This document shows positions 25,824-34,966 of a DNA stretch of 64,000 nt, piece by piece. The notes beneath the pieces were generated by a model that made no database searches, was not told where the DNA came from, and saw only the letters and a list, made by a program, of their open reading frames with translations. Within the stretch, counting starts at the first letter, position 1. Each line of letters begins with the position of its first letter. The DNA is from JACVRM01 sp963839815. Lineage in GTDB: Bacteria; Actinomycetota; Thermoleophilia; Gaiellales; Gaiellaceae. The stretch covers positions 434,001 through 498,000 of the forward strand of contig CAWIWF010000008.1 of NCBI GenBank assembly GCA_963839815.1, read 5' to 3'. Made by a program: the position numbers and the translations under genes.

Positions 25824-28442
25824 CTAGCCGCCTGCGACCGCCGCCGTCACACCCTTCTCGGCGAGTGCTGCCTGCGCCGCCGCGAGCCGGGCGAGGGGCA
25901 CGCGGTAGGGCGAGCACGACACGTAGTCGAGGCCGAGCTCGTGGCAGAACGCGACCGACGAAGGCTCGCCGCCGTGCTCCCCGCAGATGCCGAGCTTCAG
26001 CTCCTTCACCGCCGCCGCGCGCTCGACCGCGATCCGCATCAGGTCGCCGACGCCCGACTGGTCGAGCTGCTCGAACGGGTTGCGCTCGAGGATCCGGTCC
26101 TGGAGGTAGTGGGTCAGGAACTTGCCCTCGGCGTCGTCGCGCGAGAAGCCAAGCGCCGTCTGCGTGAGGTCGTTGGTGCCGAAGGAGAAGAAGTCGGCGT
26201 GCTCGGCGATCTCGTCGGCGCGGATGCAGGCGCGCGGCAGCTCGATCATCGTGCCCACGAGCATCTCGATCTCGCCTTCGTCGGCCGCGGCCGCAAGCGT
26301 GATCGCCCGCAGGCGCTTCAGCTCCTCGGCGAAGCCGACGAGCGGGTGCATGATCTCGACGAGCGGCGCCTCGCCGGTCCGCTCGCGGACGGCGATCGCG
26401 GCCCGGACGATGGCGCGCACCTGCATCTCGTAGATCTCCGGGTACATCAGCCCGAGCCGGCAGCCGCGCGTCCCGAGCATGGGGTTGGACTCCTGCAGCG
26501 CGCGGATACGGGCGGCGACGCGCTCGTCCGGGGCCTGGTCGAGCGGCGGCAGGAACTCGTGCAGCGGCGGGTCGAGCAGGCGGATCGTGACCGGCAGCCC
26601 GGCCATCGCCTCGAAGATCCCCTCGAAGTCGCTCTGCTGGAACGGCAGCAGCCGGTCGAGCGCCGCGCGCCGGCCGTCCTCGTCGGCGGCCAGGATCATC
26701 TCGCGGACGACCGGCAGACGGTCTTCGGTCATGAACATGTGCTCGGTGCGGCACAGGCCGATCCCCTGGGCACCGAACTCCCGCGCGCGGATCGCGTCCT
26801 CGGGCGTGTCGGCGTTGGCGCGGACGCGCAGGCGACGCAGGTCGTCGGCCCATTCGAGCACGGTCTCGAAGTCCTGGTTGATCTGCGGGGGGACGAGGTC
26901 GACCGGTCCGACGATCACGGTGCCGTTGCCTCCGTCGATCGTGATCACGTCGCCCTCGGCGAGCCGCTGACTGCCGAGCTCGAGCGTGCGGGCGTCGAGG
27001 TCGATCGAGAGTGCGTCGCACCCGGCCACGCAGGGCTTGCCCATCCCGCGCGCGACGACGGCGGCGTGGGAGGTCATGCCGCCGTGGGCGGTGAGCACGC
27101 CGGCTGCTTCGATCAGGCCGTGGATGTCGTCGGGCGTCGTCTCCCAGCGCACGAGGATGACGCTCTCCCCCGCCTTCCCTCGCTCCTCGGCGGCGTCCGC
27201 ATCGAGCACGATCGCGCCGCAGGCTGCTCCGGGCGACGCGTTGAGCCCGCGCGCCGCGACCTCGACCGAGGCCTGCGGGTCGATCATCGGGTGGAGCAGC
27301 TGGTCGAGCTGGGCGGGGTCGATACGCGCCACGGCCTCCTCCCGGGAGATGAGACCCTCGTCGACCATGTCGACGGCCGCCTTCAACGCGGCGGCCGCGG
27401 TGCGCTTGGCGGTCCGCGTCTGCAGCAGGAAGAGGCGGTTCTCCTCGACCGTGAACTCGATGTCCTGCATGTCGCTGTAGTGCTCCTCGAGGCGCGCGAT
27501 CGTCTCCTCCAGCTGCGCGAACGCCTCGGGCAGCGCTTCGCGCATGCGCTCGATCGGCTCGGGCGTGCGGATGCCGGCGACGACGTCCTCGCCCTGGGCG
27601 TTGCGCAGGAACTCGCCGTACATGCCGGGCTCGCCGGTGGACGGGTCACGGGTGAAGCAGACGCCGGTGCCCGAGGTGTCGCCCTTGTTGCCGAACACCA
27701 TCTGAACGACGTTGACGGCGGTGCCGATGTCGTCCGGGATGCCGTTGGCGCGCCGGTAGACCTGCGCGCGGGGAGCGTCCCATGAGTCGAAGACGGCGCG
27801 GATCGCGCGGGCCAGCTGCTCGCTCGCATCCTGCGGGAACGGCAGGCCGAGACGGCGCTCGTAGGTGGTCTTGTAGGTCTCGATGAGCCCGGCGAGGTCG
27901 TCGGCGGTGAGCTCGACGTCCTGCCCGACCCCGCGGCGCCGCTTGAGGTCGGTCAGCGAGCCCTCGAAGTCGTGCCCGTCGATGCCGTCGACCACCTCGC
28001 CGTACATCTGGATCAGGCGGCGGTACGAGTCGAGCGCGAAGCGACGGTTGCCGGTCGTCTCGGCGAGTCCCTCGACGGCGGCGTCGTTGAGCCCGAGGTT
28101 GAGGATCGTGTCCATCATCCCGGGCATCGACACCGCGGCGCCGGAGCGGACGGACACGAGCAGCGGATCGTGGGGGTCGCCGAAGCGCTTGCCGGCACGC
28201 TCCTCCAGCGCACGCAGGTGCGCCTCGACCTGCGCGGCGAGACCCTCCGGCAGCTCCTCTCCCGCGGCCATGTAGGCCCGGCAGGCTTCCGTCGTAACGG
28301 TGAAGCCCGCCGGAACCGGGATGCCGAGCGCGGTCATCTCGGCCAGGCCGACGCCCTTGCCACCAAGGAGCTCGCGGCCGCCCGGAACGTCCTCGTCGAA
28401 GCCGTAGACGTAGCGTGCGCCGTCTGTGCGGGGGTCTGCCAT
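25824..28442 (-). CDS. ppdK: Pyruvate phosphate dikinase
   Basis: Interconverts pyruvate, ATP and phosphate with PEP, AMP and pyrophosphate. The 872-residue protein is full length. The nucleotide-binding domain begins YVYGFDEDVPGGRELLGGKG; the swivelling domain has the phospho-histidine motif GGMTSHAAVVARGMGKPCV; the TIM-barrel PEP/pyruvate domain ends with CGEHGGEPSSVAFCHELGLD and SCSPYRVPLARLAAAQAAL, including the catalytic cysteine region. ATG start at 28,440-28,442. Transcribed divergently from the peptidase E gene. It could serve gluconeogenesis or pyrophosphate-based glycolysis. Confidence 0.96.
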   Translation of the reverse strand: MADPRTDGARYVYGFDEDVPGGRELLGGKGVGLAEMTALGIPVPAGFTVTTEACRAYMAAGEELPEGLAAQVEAHLRALEERAGKRFGDPHDPLLVSVRSGAAVSMPGMMDTILNLGLNDAAVEGLAETTGNRRFALDSYRRLIQMYGEVVDGIDGHDFEGSLTDLKRRRGVGQDVELTADDLAGLIETYKTTYERRLGLPFPQDASEQLARAIRAVFDSWDAPRAQVYRRANGIPDDIGTAVNVVQMVFGNKGDTSGTGVCFTRDPSTGEPGMYGEFLRNAQGEDVVAGIRTPEPIERMREALPEAFAQLEETIARLEEHYSDMQDIEFTVEENRLFLLQTRTAKRTAAAALKAAVDMVDEGLISREEAVARIDPAQLDQLLHPMIDPQASVEVAARGLNASPGAACGAIVLDADAAEERGKAGESVILVRWETTPDDIHGLIEAAGVLTAHGGMTSHAAVVARGMGKPCVAGCDALSIDLDARTLELGSQRLAEGDVITIDGGNGTVIVGPVDLVPPQINQDFETVLEWADDLRRLRVRANADTPEDAIRAREFGAQGIGLCRTEHMFMTEDRLPVVREMILAADEDGRRAALDRLLPFQQSDFEGIFEAMAGLPVTIRLLDPPLHEFLPPLDQAPDERVAARIRALQESNPMLGTRGCRLGLMYPEIYEMQVRAIVRAAIAVRERTGEAPLVEIMHPLVGFAEELKRLRAITLAAAADEGEIEMLVGTMIELPRACIRADEIAEHADFFSFGTNDLTQTALGFSRDDAEGKFLTHYLQDRILERNPFEQLDQSGVGDLMRIAVERAAAVKELKLGICGEHGGEPSSVAFCHELGLDYVSCSPYRVPLARLAAAQAALAEKGVTAAVAGG

Positions 28443-28472
28443 CGGGCAGTGATCTTTCCACAGGCGCGCTGC

Positions 28473-28478
28473 GATACT
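28473..28478 (+). promoter_or_regulatory. -10 box GATACT of the peptidase E gene
   Basis: GATACT is followed by seven bases and the GTG at 28,486. Confidence 0.45.
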
Positions 28479-28485
28479 CCTCGCC

Positions 28486-29166
28486 GTGGCGGAGCGTCGC
28501 ATCGTGGCGGTCGGCGGAGGCGGCTTCTGCCGGGCGATGGCCGCCTACATCGTGGGGCTCGCGAGCCGCTCTCCGACCCGCGTGCTCTGGGTGGGGACGG
28601 CGAGCGCGGAGGACGCGCGCGACGCGCTGGAGGTCAACGACCTCTTCGGTCCCGAGGTCGAGTTCACGCGCGCCGAGTTCTTTCCCTGGCCGCGCGACGA
28701 CCTCGAGGAGCACCTGCTGCGACAGGACGTCGTCTTCGTCGGCGGCGGCAACACCGCCAACATGCTGGCCGTCTGGCGCGTGCACGGCTTCGACCGCATG
28801 CTGCGGCGCGCCTGGGAGGAGGGCGTGATCATGTCCGGCTCGAGCGCCGGCGGCATCTGCTGGTTCGAGCACGGCGTCACCGACTCGTACGGCCCTCAGC
28901 TCGCCGGCATGGAGTGCCTCGGCTTCCTCCCCGGCAGCCTCTGCCCGCACTACGACGACGAGGGGCTGCGCCGCCCGGTCTACCGCGACCTTTTGCTCGG
29001 CGGCATGCCCTCCGGCTACGCGGCCGAGGCGGGCGTCGGGCTCCAGTTCGCAGAGGGCGAGCTGCGCGAGGTGGTCGGTTGCCGCGAGGGCACGGCAGCC
29101 TTCCGGGTGGAGGTCGCTGCCGGTGAGGTGGTCGAGGAGCGCCTGGCTGCCCGGCACCTGGGTTGA
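28486..29166 (+). CDS. Peptidase E-like serine peptidase (S51 family)
   Basis: A 226-residue protein of the S51 family, which includes alpha-aspartyl dipeptidases and cyanophycinase. The nucleophile serine is in MSGSSAGGICWF, preceded by VFVGGGNTANMLAVWRVHG. LCPHYDDEG is compatible with the catalytic histidine. It probably cleaves Asp-X dipeptides in the cytoplasm. It may head a short operon with the SnoaL-like, methyltransferase, kinase and LigD-type genes downstream, since these lie close together or overlap. Confidence 0.87.
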   Translation: MAERRIVAVGGGGFCRAMAAYIVGLASRSPTRVLWVGTASAEDARDALEVNDLFGPEVEFTRAEFFPWPRDDLEEHLLRQDVVFVGGGNTANMLAVWRVHGFDRMLRRAWEEGVIMSGSSAGGICWFEHGVTDSYGPQLAGMECLGFLPGSLCPHYDDEGLRRPVYRDLLLGGMPSGYAAEAGVGLQFAEGELREVVGCREGTAAFRVEVAAGEVVEERLAARHLG

Positions 29167-29180
29167 CCGGGCGCCGCTGG

Positions 29181-29186
29181 AATACT
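29181..29186 (+). promoter_or_regulatory. -10 box AATACT of the SnoaL-like gene
   Basis: AATACT is followed by six bases and the GTG at 29,193, so this operon may have its own leaderless promoter. Confidence 0.4.
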
Positions 29187-29192
29187 CGGGTC

Positions 29193-29540
29193 GTGCAGGA
29201 CGAGGAGATGCGCCGTGCCCTGGACGACGCGGTCGCCCACTTCAACGACGCGCCGACGCGGGAGCAGTACTTCGCTCTCTATGACCCCGGCGTCGTGCTC
29301 CACGGGTATCCCCCGGGCGTGACGAGCCTCGGCGACGCCCGCGACTTCTACGAGGCGGCATGGGCCGCGAACCCGGGGGCGCGGCTCGAGATCGTCGGCA
29401 CGGAGGCGCGCGGCGACCTGCTCGAGGCACGCTTCCGGTACGCCGGGCACGACGGGGTAACCGTCCTGCGCTTCGGCGCCGACGGCCGCGTCCACGAGCG
29501 CTGGCAGGCGACGACGATCGCCGAGCTGGAGCAGGCGTGA
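29193..29540 (+). CDS. SnoaL/NTF2-like protein
   Basis: A 115-residue cone-barrel protein of the NTF2 superfamily. AVAHFNDAPTREQYFALYDPGVVLHG and the late VTVLRFGADGRVHERWQAT follow the SnoaL-like pattern. Members include polyketide cyclases, isomerases and non-catalytic binders, so no activity is assigned. Its stop codon overlaps the methyltransferase start (GTGA). Confidence 0.78.
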   Translation: MQDEEMRRALDDAVAHFNDAPTREQYFALYDPGVVLHGYPPGVTSLGDARDFYEAAWAANPGARLEIVGTEARGDLLEARFRYAGHDGVTVLRFGADGRVHERWQATTIAELEQA

Positions 29541-30259
29541 GCTCGCGCGCCGGCTGGGAGGAGCAGGCGACGAACTGGGCCGCCTGGGCGCGGAAACCAG
29601 GGCACGACTCCTACTGGCAGTACCGCGACGCCTTCTTCTCGGAGATTCTCCCGGCGGCGGGCGAGGCGACGCTGGACCTGGGCTGCGGCGAGGGCCGGGT
29701 GGCGCGCGACCTGCGCGACCGGGGCCACACGGTCACCGGCGTCGACGCTTCCCCCACGCTCGTCCGGCTGGCGCAGGACGCCGACCCGGGCGGCACCTAC
29801 GTGGTGGCCGACGCGGCAGAGCTCCCCTTCGAGGACGGCAGCTTCGACGTTGCCGTCGCCTACAACTCCCTGATGGACTTCGACGACCTGGAGGGCTCGA
29901 TCCGCGAGCTCGCCCGCGTGCTCGTACCGGGCGGCAGGCTCGCCGTCTCGATCGTCCATCCGTTCGCGGACGCGGGCCGGTTCGACAGCCGGCAACCCGA
30001 CGCGGCGTTTGTGCTGACCGGCAGCTACCTCGGCCGCCGCCGGGTACACGAGCACTTCGAGCGCGACGGCATGGAGATCACTTTCCACGGCTACGCGTAC
30101 CCGATTGAGGACTACGCTCGCGCGCTCGAGGCAGCCGGCCTCCTGATCGAGCGCCTCCGCGAGCCGGCGGCCCCCGTCGCCGCCGTGGCGGACGATCCGG
30201 GCGAGGGCCGCTGGCAGCGAGTGCCTCTCTTCCTGCACCTGCTCGCGCTGCGCCCGTGA
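29537..30259 (+). CDS. Class I SAM-dependent methyltransferase
   Basis: A 240-residue Rossmann methyltransferase. SAM-binding motif I is TLDLGCGEGRVARDL, motif II HTVTGVDASP, and DAAELPFEDGSFDVAVAYNSL marks motifs III-IV in the Methyltransf_11 style. The acceptor is unknown. The end overlaps the next gene's start by four bases (GTGA), so the two proteins are translationally coupled. Confidence 0.87.
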   Translation: MSSRAGWEEQATNWAAWARKPGHDSYWQYRDAFFSEILPAAGEATLDLGCGEGRVARDLRDRGHTVTGVDASPTLVRLAQDADPGGTYVVADAAELPFEDGSFDVAVAYNSLMDFDDLEGSIRELARVLVPGGRLAVSIVHPFADAGRFDSRQPDAAFVLTGSYLGRRRVHEHFERDGMEITFHGYAYPIEDYARALEAAGLLIERLREPAAPVAAVADDPGEGRWQRVPLFLHLLALRP

Positions 30260-30774
30260 GGCGCGTGGCGGTGATCGCGAGCGCGAGCGGCTGCGGCAAG
30301 ACCACCTTCGCGCGCGAGCTTGCCCGCCGCCTCGACGTGCCGTTCGTGGAGCTGGACGCACTGCACTGGGGCCCCGCCTGGACCGAGGCGAGCGTCGAGG
30401 AGCTGCGCGCGCAGGTGGAGCCGATCGTCGCGCGGGACGCGTGGGTGATCGACGGCGGCTACATGGGCAAGCTCGGCCATCTGGTGGTGGGCAGCGCCGA
30501 CGTCGTCGTCTGGCTCGACTTTGCGCCGTGGATCTGGCTGCCGCGCCTCGCGCGCCGCTCGTGGCGGCGCTTGCGGGGCCACGAGCCGCTCTGGAACGAG
30601 AACAAGGAGTCGCTCCGAGACCTCGTCTGGGGACGCGAGTCGCTCTTCGGCCACGCGCTGCGCAACTACCGGCGGCGGCGCCGTCTCTATCCCGAGCGGC
30701 TCGGCGCGTACACGCTCGTGCGGCTTCGCCGTCCGGCGGACGCCGCCCGCTTCCTCGAGGAGGCCGCCGCATGA
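30256..30774 (+). CDS. P-loop kinase of the adenylate-kinase-like/FlaR type
   Basis: A 172-residue P-loop protein. The Walker A motif is ASASGCGKTTFARELA at the N-terminus, then VPFVELDALHWGPAW, VIDGGYMGKL, WLDFAPWIWLPRL and RESLFGHALRNYRRRRRLYPERLG. This is the pattern of small proteins annotated as DNA topology modulation or adenylate-kinase-like kinases. Real substrate unknown. It overlaps the LigD-type gene by ATGA. Confidence 0.8.
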   Translation: MRRVAVIASASGCGKTTFARELARRLDVPFVELDALHWGPAWTEASVEELRAQVEPIVARDAWVIDGGYMGKLGHLVVGSADVVVWLDFAPWIWLPRLARRSWRRLRGHEPLWNENKESLRDLVWGRESLFGHALRNYRRRRRLYPERLGAYTLVRLRRPADAARFLEEAAA

Positions 30775-31316
30775 GAGAGGCGCGCCGCGGCACGCGCGTC
30801 GTCCGCCTCTCCAGCGAGTCCCGGGTGCTCTTTCCAGGTAGCGGGATCACGAAGGGCGAGCTCTGGGACTACTACGAGGCGGTCGCGCCGGTGCTCGTCC
30901 CGCACCTGCGCGACCGGCCGTTCACGATGAAGCGCTGGCGCGAGGGCATCCGCGGCGGGTCGTTCTTCCAGAAGCAGGCGCCGAGCGGAATGCCGGACTG
31001 GATCCCGACGCGCCGCTTCCGCACCCAGCCGCGCGAGGGCGGCTCGCGCCTCGTCGACTTCCCGCTCGTCAACGACGAGCTCGCGCTGCTCTGGATGGTG
31101 CAGATGCACTGCATCGACATGAACGCGTGGTACTCGCGCGTCGACAAGCCCGACCGGCCCGACTTCGTCCTCTTCGACCTCGACCCGCCGGAGAGCAAGC
31201 GCGGCTTCGAGCACGCCGTGGAGGTGGCGCACCTCGTCCGGGAAGCGCTCGCCGGGCTCGGCCTCGAGAGCTGGGCGAAGACCTCGGGGGCGGGCGGCAT
31301 CCACGTGCTCGCGCCG
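30771..31316 (+). CDS. LigD-type polymerase/primase domain, 3' end lost at contig junction
   Basis: N-terminal 180 or so residues of an archaeo-eukaryotic primase-like polymerase domain, as found in bacterial non-homologous end-joining ligase LigD. Seen are VLFPGSGITKGELWDYYEAV, the phosphate-pocket region FFQKQAP and the metal motif FVLFDLDPPE. The last family-like residues are KTSGAGGIHVLAP. The expected remaining 100 or so residues are absent, because from about 31,313 the sequence becomes a DivIVA gene in another frame. The exact end is approximate. The intact gene may have been a stand-alone PolDom protein. Confidence 0.85.
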
Positions 31317-31326
31317 CAGCCGAGGC
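31308..31326. other. Junction between two unrelated genome segments
   Basis: To the left, the frame codes for a LigD-type polymerase up to HVLAP; to the right, a frame shifted by two bases codes for a DivIVA C-terminal coiled coil. Both genes are incomplete exactly here. No insertion sequence, tRNA or att-like repeat is present. The local sequence is GC-rich with short repeats of GCCGCAGCC type, so a short microhomology join or an assembly error would suffice. Confidence 0.8.
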
Positions 31327-31789
31327 CCCGCAGACGATCCGGGTGGAGACGGTCCCGGAGGCCTCCAACGCGGCCGCCCGGCTGCTCGAGATCGCGACCA
31401 AGAACGCCGACGAGCTGGTCGAGGACGCGAAGAACCAGGCCGACAAGATCATCGGCGAGGCCCGCACCAAGGCCGAGCGCCTCGAGAACGAGTCGAAGGG
31501 CAAGGCCGACCGGCTCGAGTCCGACGCCCGGGCCCGCTCGCAGATGCTCGACGCCGAGACCTCGGAGCGCCGGGCGCAGCTGTTCGGCGACCTGGAGAAG
31601 GAGCGCGACAAGCTCAACCTGGACGTGGAGAACCTTCGGTCGTTCGAGCGCGAGTACCGCTCCCGCCTGAAGACCTACTTCACCCAGCAGCTCGAGGCCC
31701 TGACCGGCTCGGCCGAGGCGCCGACACCGAGCGACGAGGCACCGGCGCCCAAGCGTCTGCGCTCGATCCTCGGCGAGGACGACAGCTGA
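31313..31789 (+). CDS. DivIVA/Wag31 C-terminal part, 5' end lost at contig junction
   Basis: About 158 residues of a DivIVA-family coiled coil: EASNAAARLLEIATKNADEL, KADRLESDARARSQMLDAET and RSRLKTYFTQQLEALTG, followed by an acidic tail ending RLRSILGEDDS. This matches the C-terminal half of the polar-growth protein Wag31/DivIVA in Nocardioides-type bacteria. The N-terminal membrane-targeting domain is missing because of the junction. Downstream order (dksA, lspA, rluD) is what follows divIVA in those genomes. Confidence 0.85.
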   Translation, partial: AAAEAPQTIRVETVPEASNAAARLLEIATKNADELVEDAKNQADKIIGEARTKAERLENESKGKADRLESDARARSQMLDAETSERRAQLFGDLEKERDKLNLDVENLRSFEREYRSRLKTYFTQQLEALTGSAEAPTPSDEAPAPKRLRSILGEDDS

Positions 31790-31986
31790 CCCGCAAGCAG
31801 TTGAACGAGCCGACCGCTGCGGCCGGCCATCTGATCGACGGGTCACTGGCTGCGCTCGGATCTGAGCCGACTCCTCAATCTCCGCCCGTCGCGGCGCTCG
31901 GTTTGCGAGCGGTCCACGCCAACGGCTACCCTCCCGGCAGTCCGTGAGACCGGTAAGGGGTCGCGGTCACCTAGGGAGGCCACTTC

Positions 31987-33001
31987 ATGGCTCGCAGCAC
32001 GAGGTCTTGGCTGGTAAGGCCGCAACCGCCGCGCGGAAGGCGATCTCCACGCGGCTCGAAGCGATCAGCCGGCACTACAACCGCGGCCAAGAAGGCTCCC
32101 GCGAAGAAGGCGGCTCCGGCCAGAAGGGCGCGGAAGAAGGCGGTTCCCGCGAAGAAGGCGGCTCCGGCCAAGAAGGCGGCTCCGGCGAAGAAGGCGGCTC
32201 CGGCGAAGAAGGCGACCGGCCAAGAAGCAGCTCCGGCGAAGAAGGCGGCACCCGGCTGAAGAAGGCGGCTCCGGCCAAGAAGGCGGCTACCGGCGCAAGA
32301 AGGCGGCTCCGGCCAAGAAGGCCGGCACCGGCCAAGAAGGCGGCACCCGCGAAGAAGGCGGCCCCGGTGGAAGAAGGCGCACCGCCAAGAAGGCGGCACC
32401 CGCGAAGAAGGCCGCACCCGCGAAGAAGGCCGCCCCCGCCAAGAAGGCTCCCGCAAAGAAGGCCGCTCCAGAGAAGAAGACAACTCCCGTCAGAGGAGGC
32501 AGCCCCAGTGAAGAAGGCGGCACCCGCCAAGAAGGCAGCTCCGGTCAAAAGGCCGCGCCTGCGAAGCAGGCGGCACCAGCCAAGAAGACCGCGAAGAAGG
32601 CCCAGGTCAGCTCGCTGGCGGTCAAGGCCGGCGAGAGCGCGTGGACCAAGTCCGAGCTCAAGGAGGTCCTCGACGAGCTGCACGGCCAGCGCGCCCACAG
32701 CCTCGAGATCATCCAGGCTCAGGAGACCGAGCTCCCGGGGCTGCTCCGCGACTCCGGGGACGGCGCCGGACAGGACCAGGCCGACATGGGCGCCACGAGC
32801 TTCGAGCGCGACCACGAGCTGACCGTGCTCAACAACGAGCGCGACAAGCTGGCCCAGATCGACCGGGCACTGGCCCGCATCGACGACGGCACCTACGGCA
32901 TCTGCGAGTCGTGTGGTGAGCCCATCGGCAAGATGAGAGCGATGGCGTTCCCCCGTGCGACACTGTGTATGACATGCAAGCAGCGCGAGGAACGTCGGTA
33001 G
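31987..33001 (+). CDS. DksA/TraR-type zinc-finger protein with Lys/Ala-rich tail, frameshifted
   Basis: The C-terminal domain is intact in one frame from about 32,580: WTKSELKEVLDELHGQRAHS, DHELTVLNNERDKL, RIDDGTYGICESCGEPIG and LCMTCKQREERR, with four zinc cysteines. The upstream 600 bp encode AAKKAAPAKK repeats like those of histone-H1-like proteins, but the frame changes several times (near 32,020 and repeatedly between 32,220 and 32,580). I read this as one long gene with indel errors in a repetitive stretch. The start is ATG 31,987, after GGGAGG at 31,973-31,978. The DksA domain should bind RNA polymerase and the basic tail DNA or RNA. Confidence 0.75.
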
Positions 33002-33564
33002 AGGCCGCGGCAGGCACCACCGCCGCACCCCGACGAGGCCGTCTCTGGGGCCTGTTCGCCGCCGTCTTCGTCGTGCTCTACACCGGCGACGTGATCACCA
33101 AGATCCTCGCCGTCGACCGCCTGACCGGGCGCGACGACGTACACGTCATCGGTGAGGTTCTGCAGCTCCACCTCACGCGCAACCCGGGAGCGGCGTTCAG
33201 CACCGGCACCCAGTTCACGGTTGCGCTGTCCTGCGTCGCCATCGCCGCCGTGATCGTCGTGCTCTGGCTGAGCCGCCGCATCGGCACGGTGGGCTGGGCC
33301 GTTGCACTGGGCGCGCTGCTCGCCGGCATCTCCGGCAACCTGACCGATCGCATGCTCCGTGACCCGGGCCCGTTCCGCGGGCACGTGATCGACTTCCTGC
33401 AGCTGCCGAACTGGCCGGTCTTCAACGTGGCCGACATCTGCATCAACCTCGGCGCCGCGCTGGTCCTCATCCAGGCCTTCCGCGGCATCAGGATCAACGG
33501 CACCCGCGAGGGTCGCCGGAGCCCAGCGACAGACGCGGAAGCCGAGCCGGAGCCGGTGGAGTGA
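32974..33564 (+). CDS. lspA: Lipoprotein signal peptidase (LspA), second genome
   Basis: A 196-residue membrane protease with four hydrophobic segments, the NPGAAFSTG motif, and aspartates in GISGNLTDRM and FNVADICIN. I start at ATG 32,974, inside the end of the dksA-type gene; a GTG at 32,965 is an alternative. It differs strongly from the LspA at 935-1,519. Its stop overlaps the rluD start. Confidence 0.92.
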   Translation: MQAARGTSVEAAAGTTAAPRRGRLWGLFAAVFVVLYTGDVITKILAVDRLTGRDDVHVIGEVLQLHLTRNPGAAFSTGTQFTVALSCVAIAAVIVVLWLSRRIGTVGWAVALGALLAGISGNLTDRMLRDPGPFRGHVIDFLQLPNWPVFNVADICINLGAALVLIQAFRGIRINGTREGRRSPATDAEAEPEPVE

Positions 33565-34496
33565 GCCAGGCCGACTACCGCAGCCTCAACGTGCCCGAAG
33601 GGCTGGCAGGAGAACGTGTCGACGCAGCGATGGCCCGGATGTTCGGGCTCTCGCGCAGCCGCGCTGCCGAGCTGATCGCGAGCAACCTGGTCCAGGTCGA
33701 CGGCAGCGATGTCGCCAAGAGCGACCGGGTGCTCCCCGGCTCGCTGATCTCGGTGACCATGCCGGTCGTGTCCGACCCCCTCGTGGTGGTCCCGCAGATC
33801 GTCGAAGGCATCAAGATCATCCACGACGACGACTCCATCGTGGTGATCGACAAGCCCGTCGGCGTCGCCGTCCACCCGTCGCCGGGCTGGAAGGGGCCCA
33901 CGGTCGTTGCCCACCTTGCCGGGGCCGGCTTCCGGATCGCCACCAGCGGGGCCTCGGAGCGACAGGGCATCGTGCAGCGGCTCGACGTCGGCACCTCCGG
34001 TGTGATGGTGATCTGCAAGTCCGAGCACGCCTACTCCCTGCTCAAGAACGCCTTCCGCCACCGCACGGTCGACAAGGTCTACCACGCGATGGTCCAGGGC
34101 CACCCTGACCCGCTCGAGGGCACCATCGACGCCCCGATCGCCCGTCACCCGGGCGCGGACTACAAGTTCGCGGTCCTCGACGGCGGCCGGGCCAGCGTCA
34201 CCCACTACGAGACGCTCGAGGCGCACCGCTTCGCCAGCCTGCTCGAGGTCCACCTCGAGACCGGTCGCACCCACCAGATCCGGGTGCACATGGCCGCCCT
34301 CAAGCACCCCTGCGTCGGCGACCTGAGCTACGGCGCCGACCCGACCCTCTCCAAGCGTCTCGGGCTGACCCGCCAGTGGCTGCACGCAGTGCGCCTCGGC
34401 TTCGAGCACCCCGACACCGGCGAGCACGTCGAGTACGCCTCGACGTACCCCGAAGACCTGGCCCACGCGCTCGAGGTCATCCGCGGTGCCGACTGA
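33561..34496 (+). CDS. rluD: RluD-family 23S rRNA pseudouridine synthase, second genome
   Basis: A 311-residue enzyme with an S4 domain (GERVDAAMARMFGLSRSRAA) and the catalytic motif QRLDVGTSGVMV containing the active-site aspartate; GRTHQIRVHMAAL follows. The motif reads VQRLDVGTSG where most RluD enzymes have HRLDKxTSG, a variant common in high-GC Gram-positives. GTG start overlaps the lspA stop (GTGA). Confidence 0.93.
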   Translation: MSQADYRSLNVPEGLAGERVDAAMARMFGLSRSRAAELIASNLVQVDGSDVAKSDRVLPGSLISVTMPVVSDPLVVVPQIVEGIKIIHDDDSIVVIDKPVGVAVHPSPGWKGPTVVAHLAGAGFRIATSGASERQGIVQRLDVGTSGVMVICKSEHAYSLLKNAFRHRTVDKVYHAMVQGHPDPLEGTIDAPIARHPGADYKFAVLDGGRASVTHYETLEAHRFASLLEVHLETGRTHQIRVHMAALKHPCVGDLSYGADPTLSKRLGLTRQWLHAVRLGFEHPDTGEHVEYASTYPEDLAHALEVIRGAD

Positions 34497-34966
34497 CGAC
34501 CTGGTGCTGCGGCTGGCTCACGAGGGTGACGCCGGCGCGGTAGCCGACATCCATCTGGCCTCCCGTCGGGAGGCCGCGATGCCACCTCCGGTGCACACCG
34601 ACGACGCGGTCCGGTCCTGGCTCGGCGGCCGACTCCAGAGCGCCGACGAGATCTGGCTGGCCGAAGTCGGCCGGGATCCCGGGCGGTTACGCCCGGATGA
34701 CCGAGACCTGGCTCGACGACCTCTACGTCGCTCCGGCGTTCGCTGGTCAGGGCATCGGCTCGGCGCTGCTCGACCTGGCCAAAGCCCAGCGCCCCCAGGG
34801 CTTCTGCCTGTGGGTCTTCGAGAGCAACACCCCGGCCAGGAACTTCTACGCCCGGCGCGGCTTCGTCGAGCTCGAACGCACCGACGGCTCCGGCAACGAA
34901 GAACGCTCGCCGGACGTGCAGATGGCCTGGCCCGGCACCGACCCGATCGCTTCTTCCGCGGCCTGA
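34486..34966 (+). CDS. GNAT-family acetyltransferase with one frameshift
   Basis: The N-terminal third (LRLAHEGDAGAVADIHLASR to DEIWLAEVG) lies in one frame and the acetyl-CoA-binding half (MTETWLDDLYVAPAFAGQGIGSALLDLA, FYARRGFVELERT) in the next. The break is near 34,680, in a run of C and G. Together they make a normal GNAT protein of about 160 residues. Substrate unknown. The GTG start lies inside the end of rluD. Confidence 0.75.

Noticed and set aside
31300..33001. Genomic island or prophage insertion explaining the change in gene content
   Set aside because: The right side is core chromosomal genes (lspA, rluD, dnaE1, his operon), with no integrase, att repeat or tRNA at the boundary.
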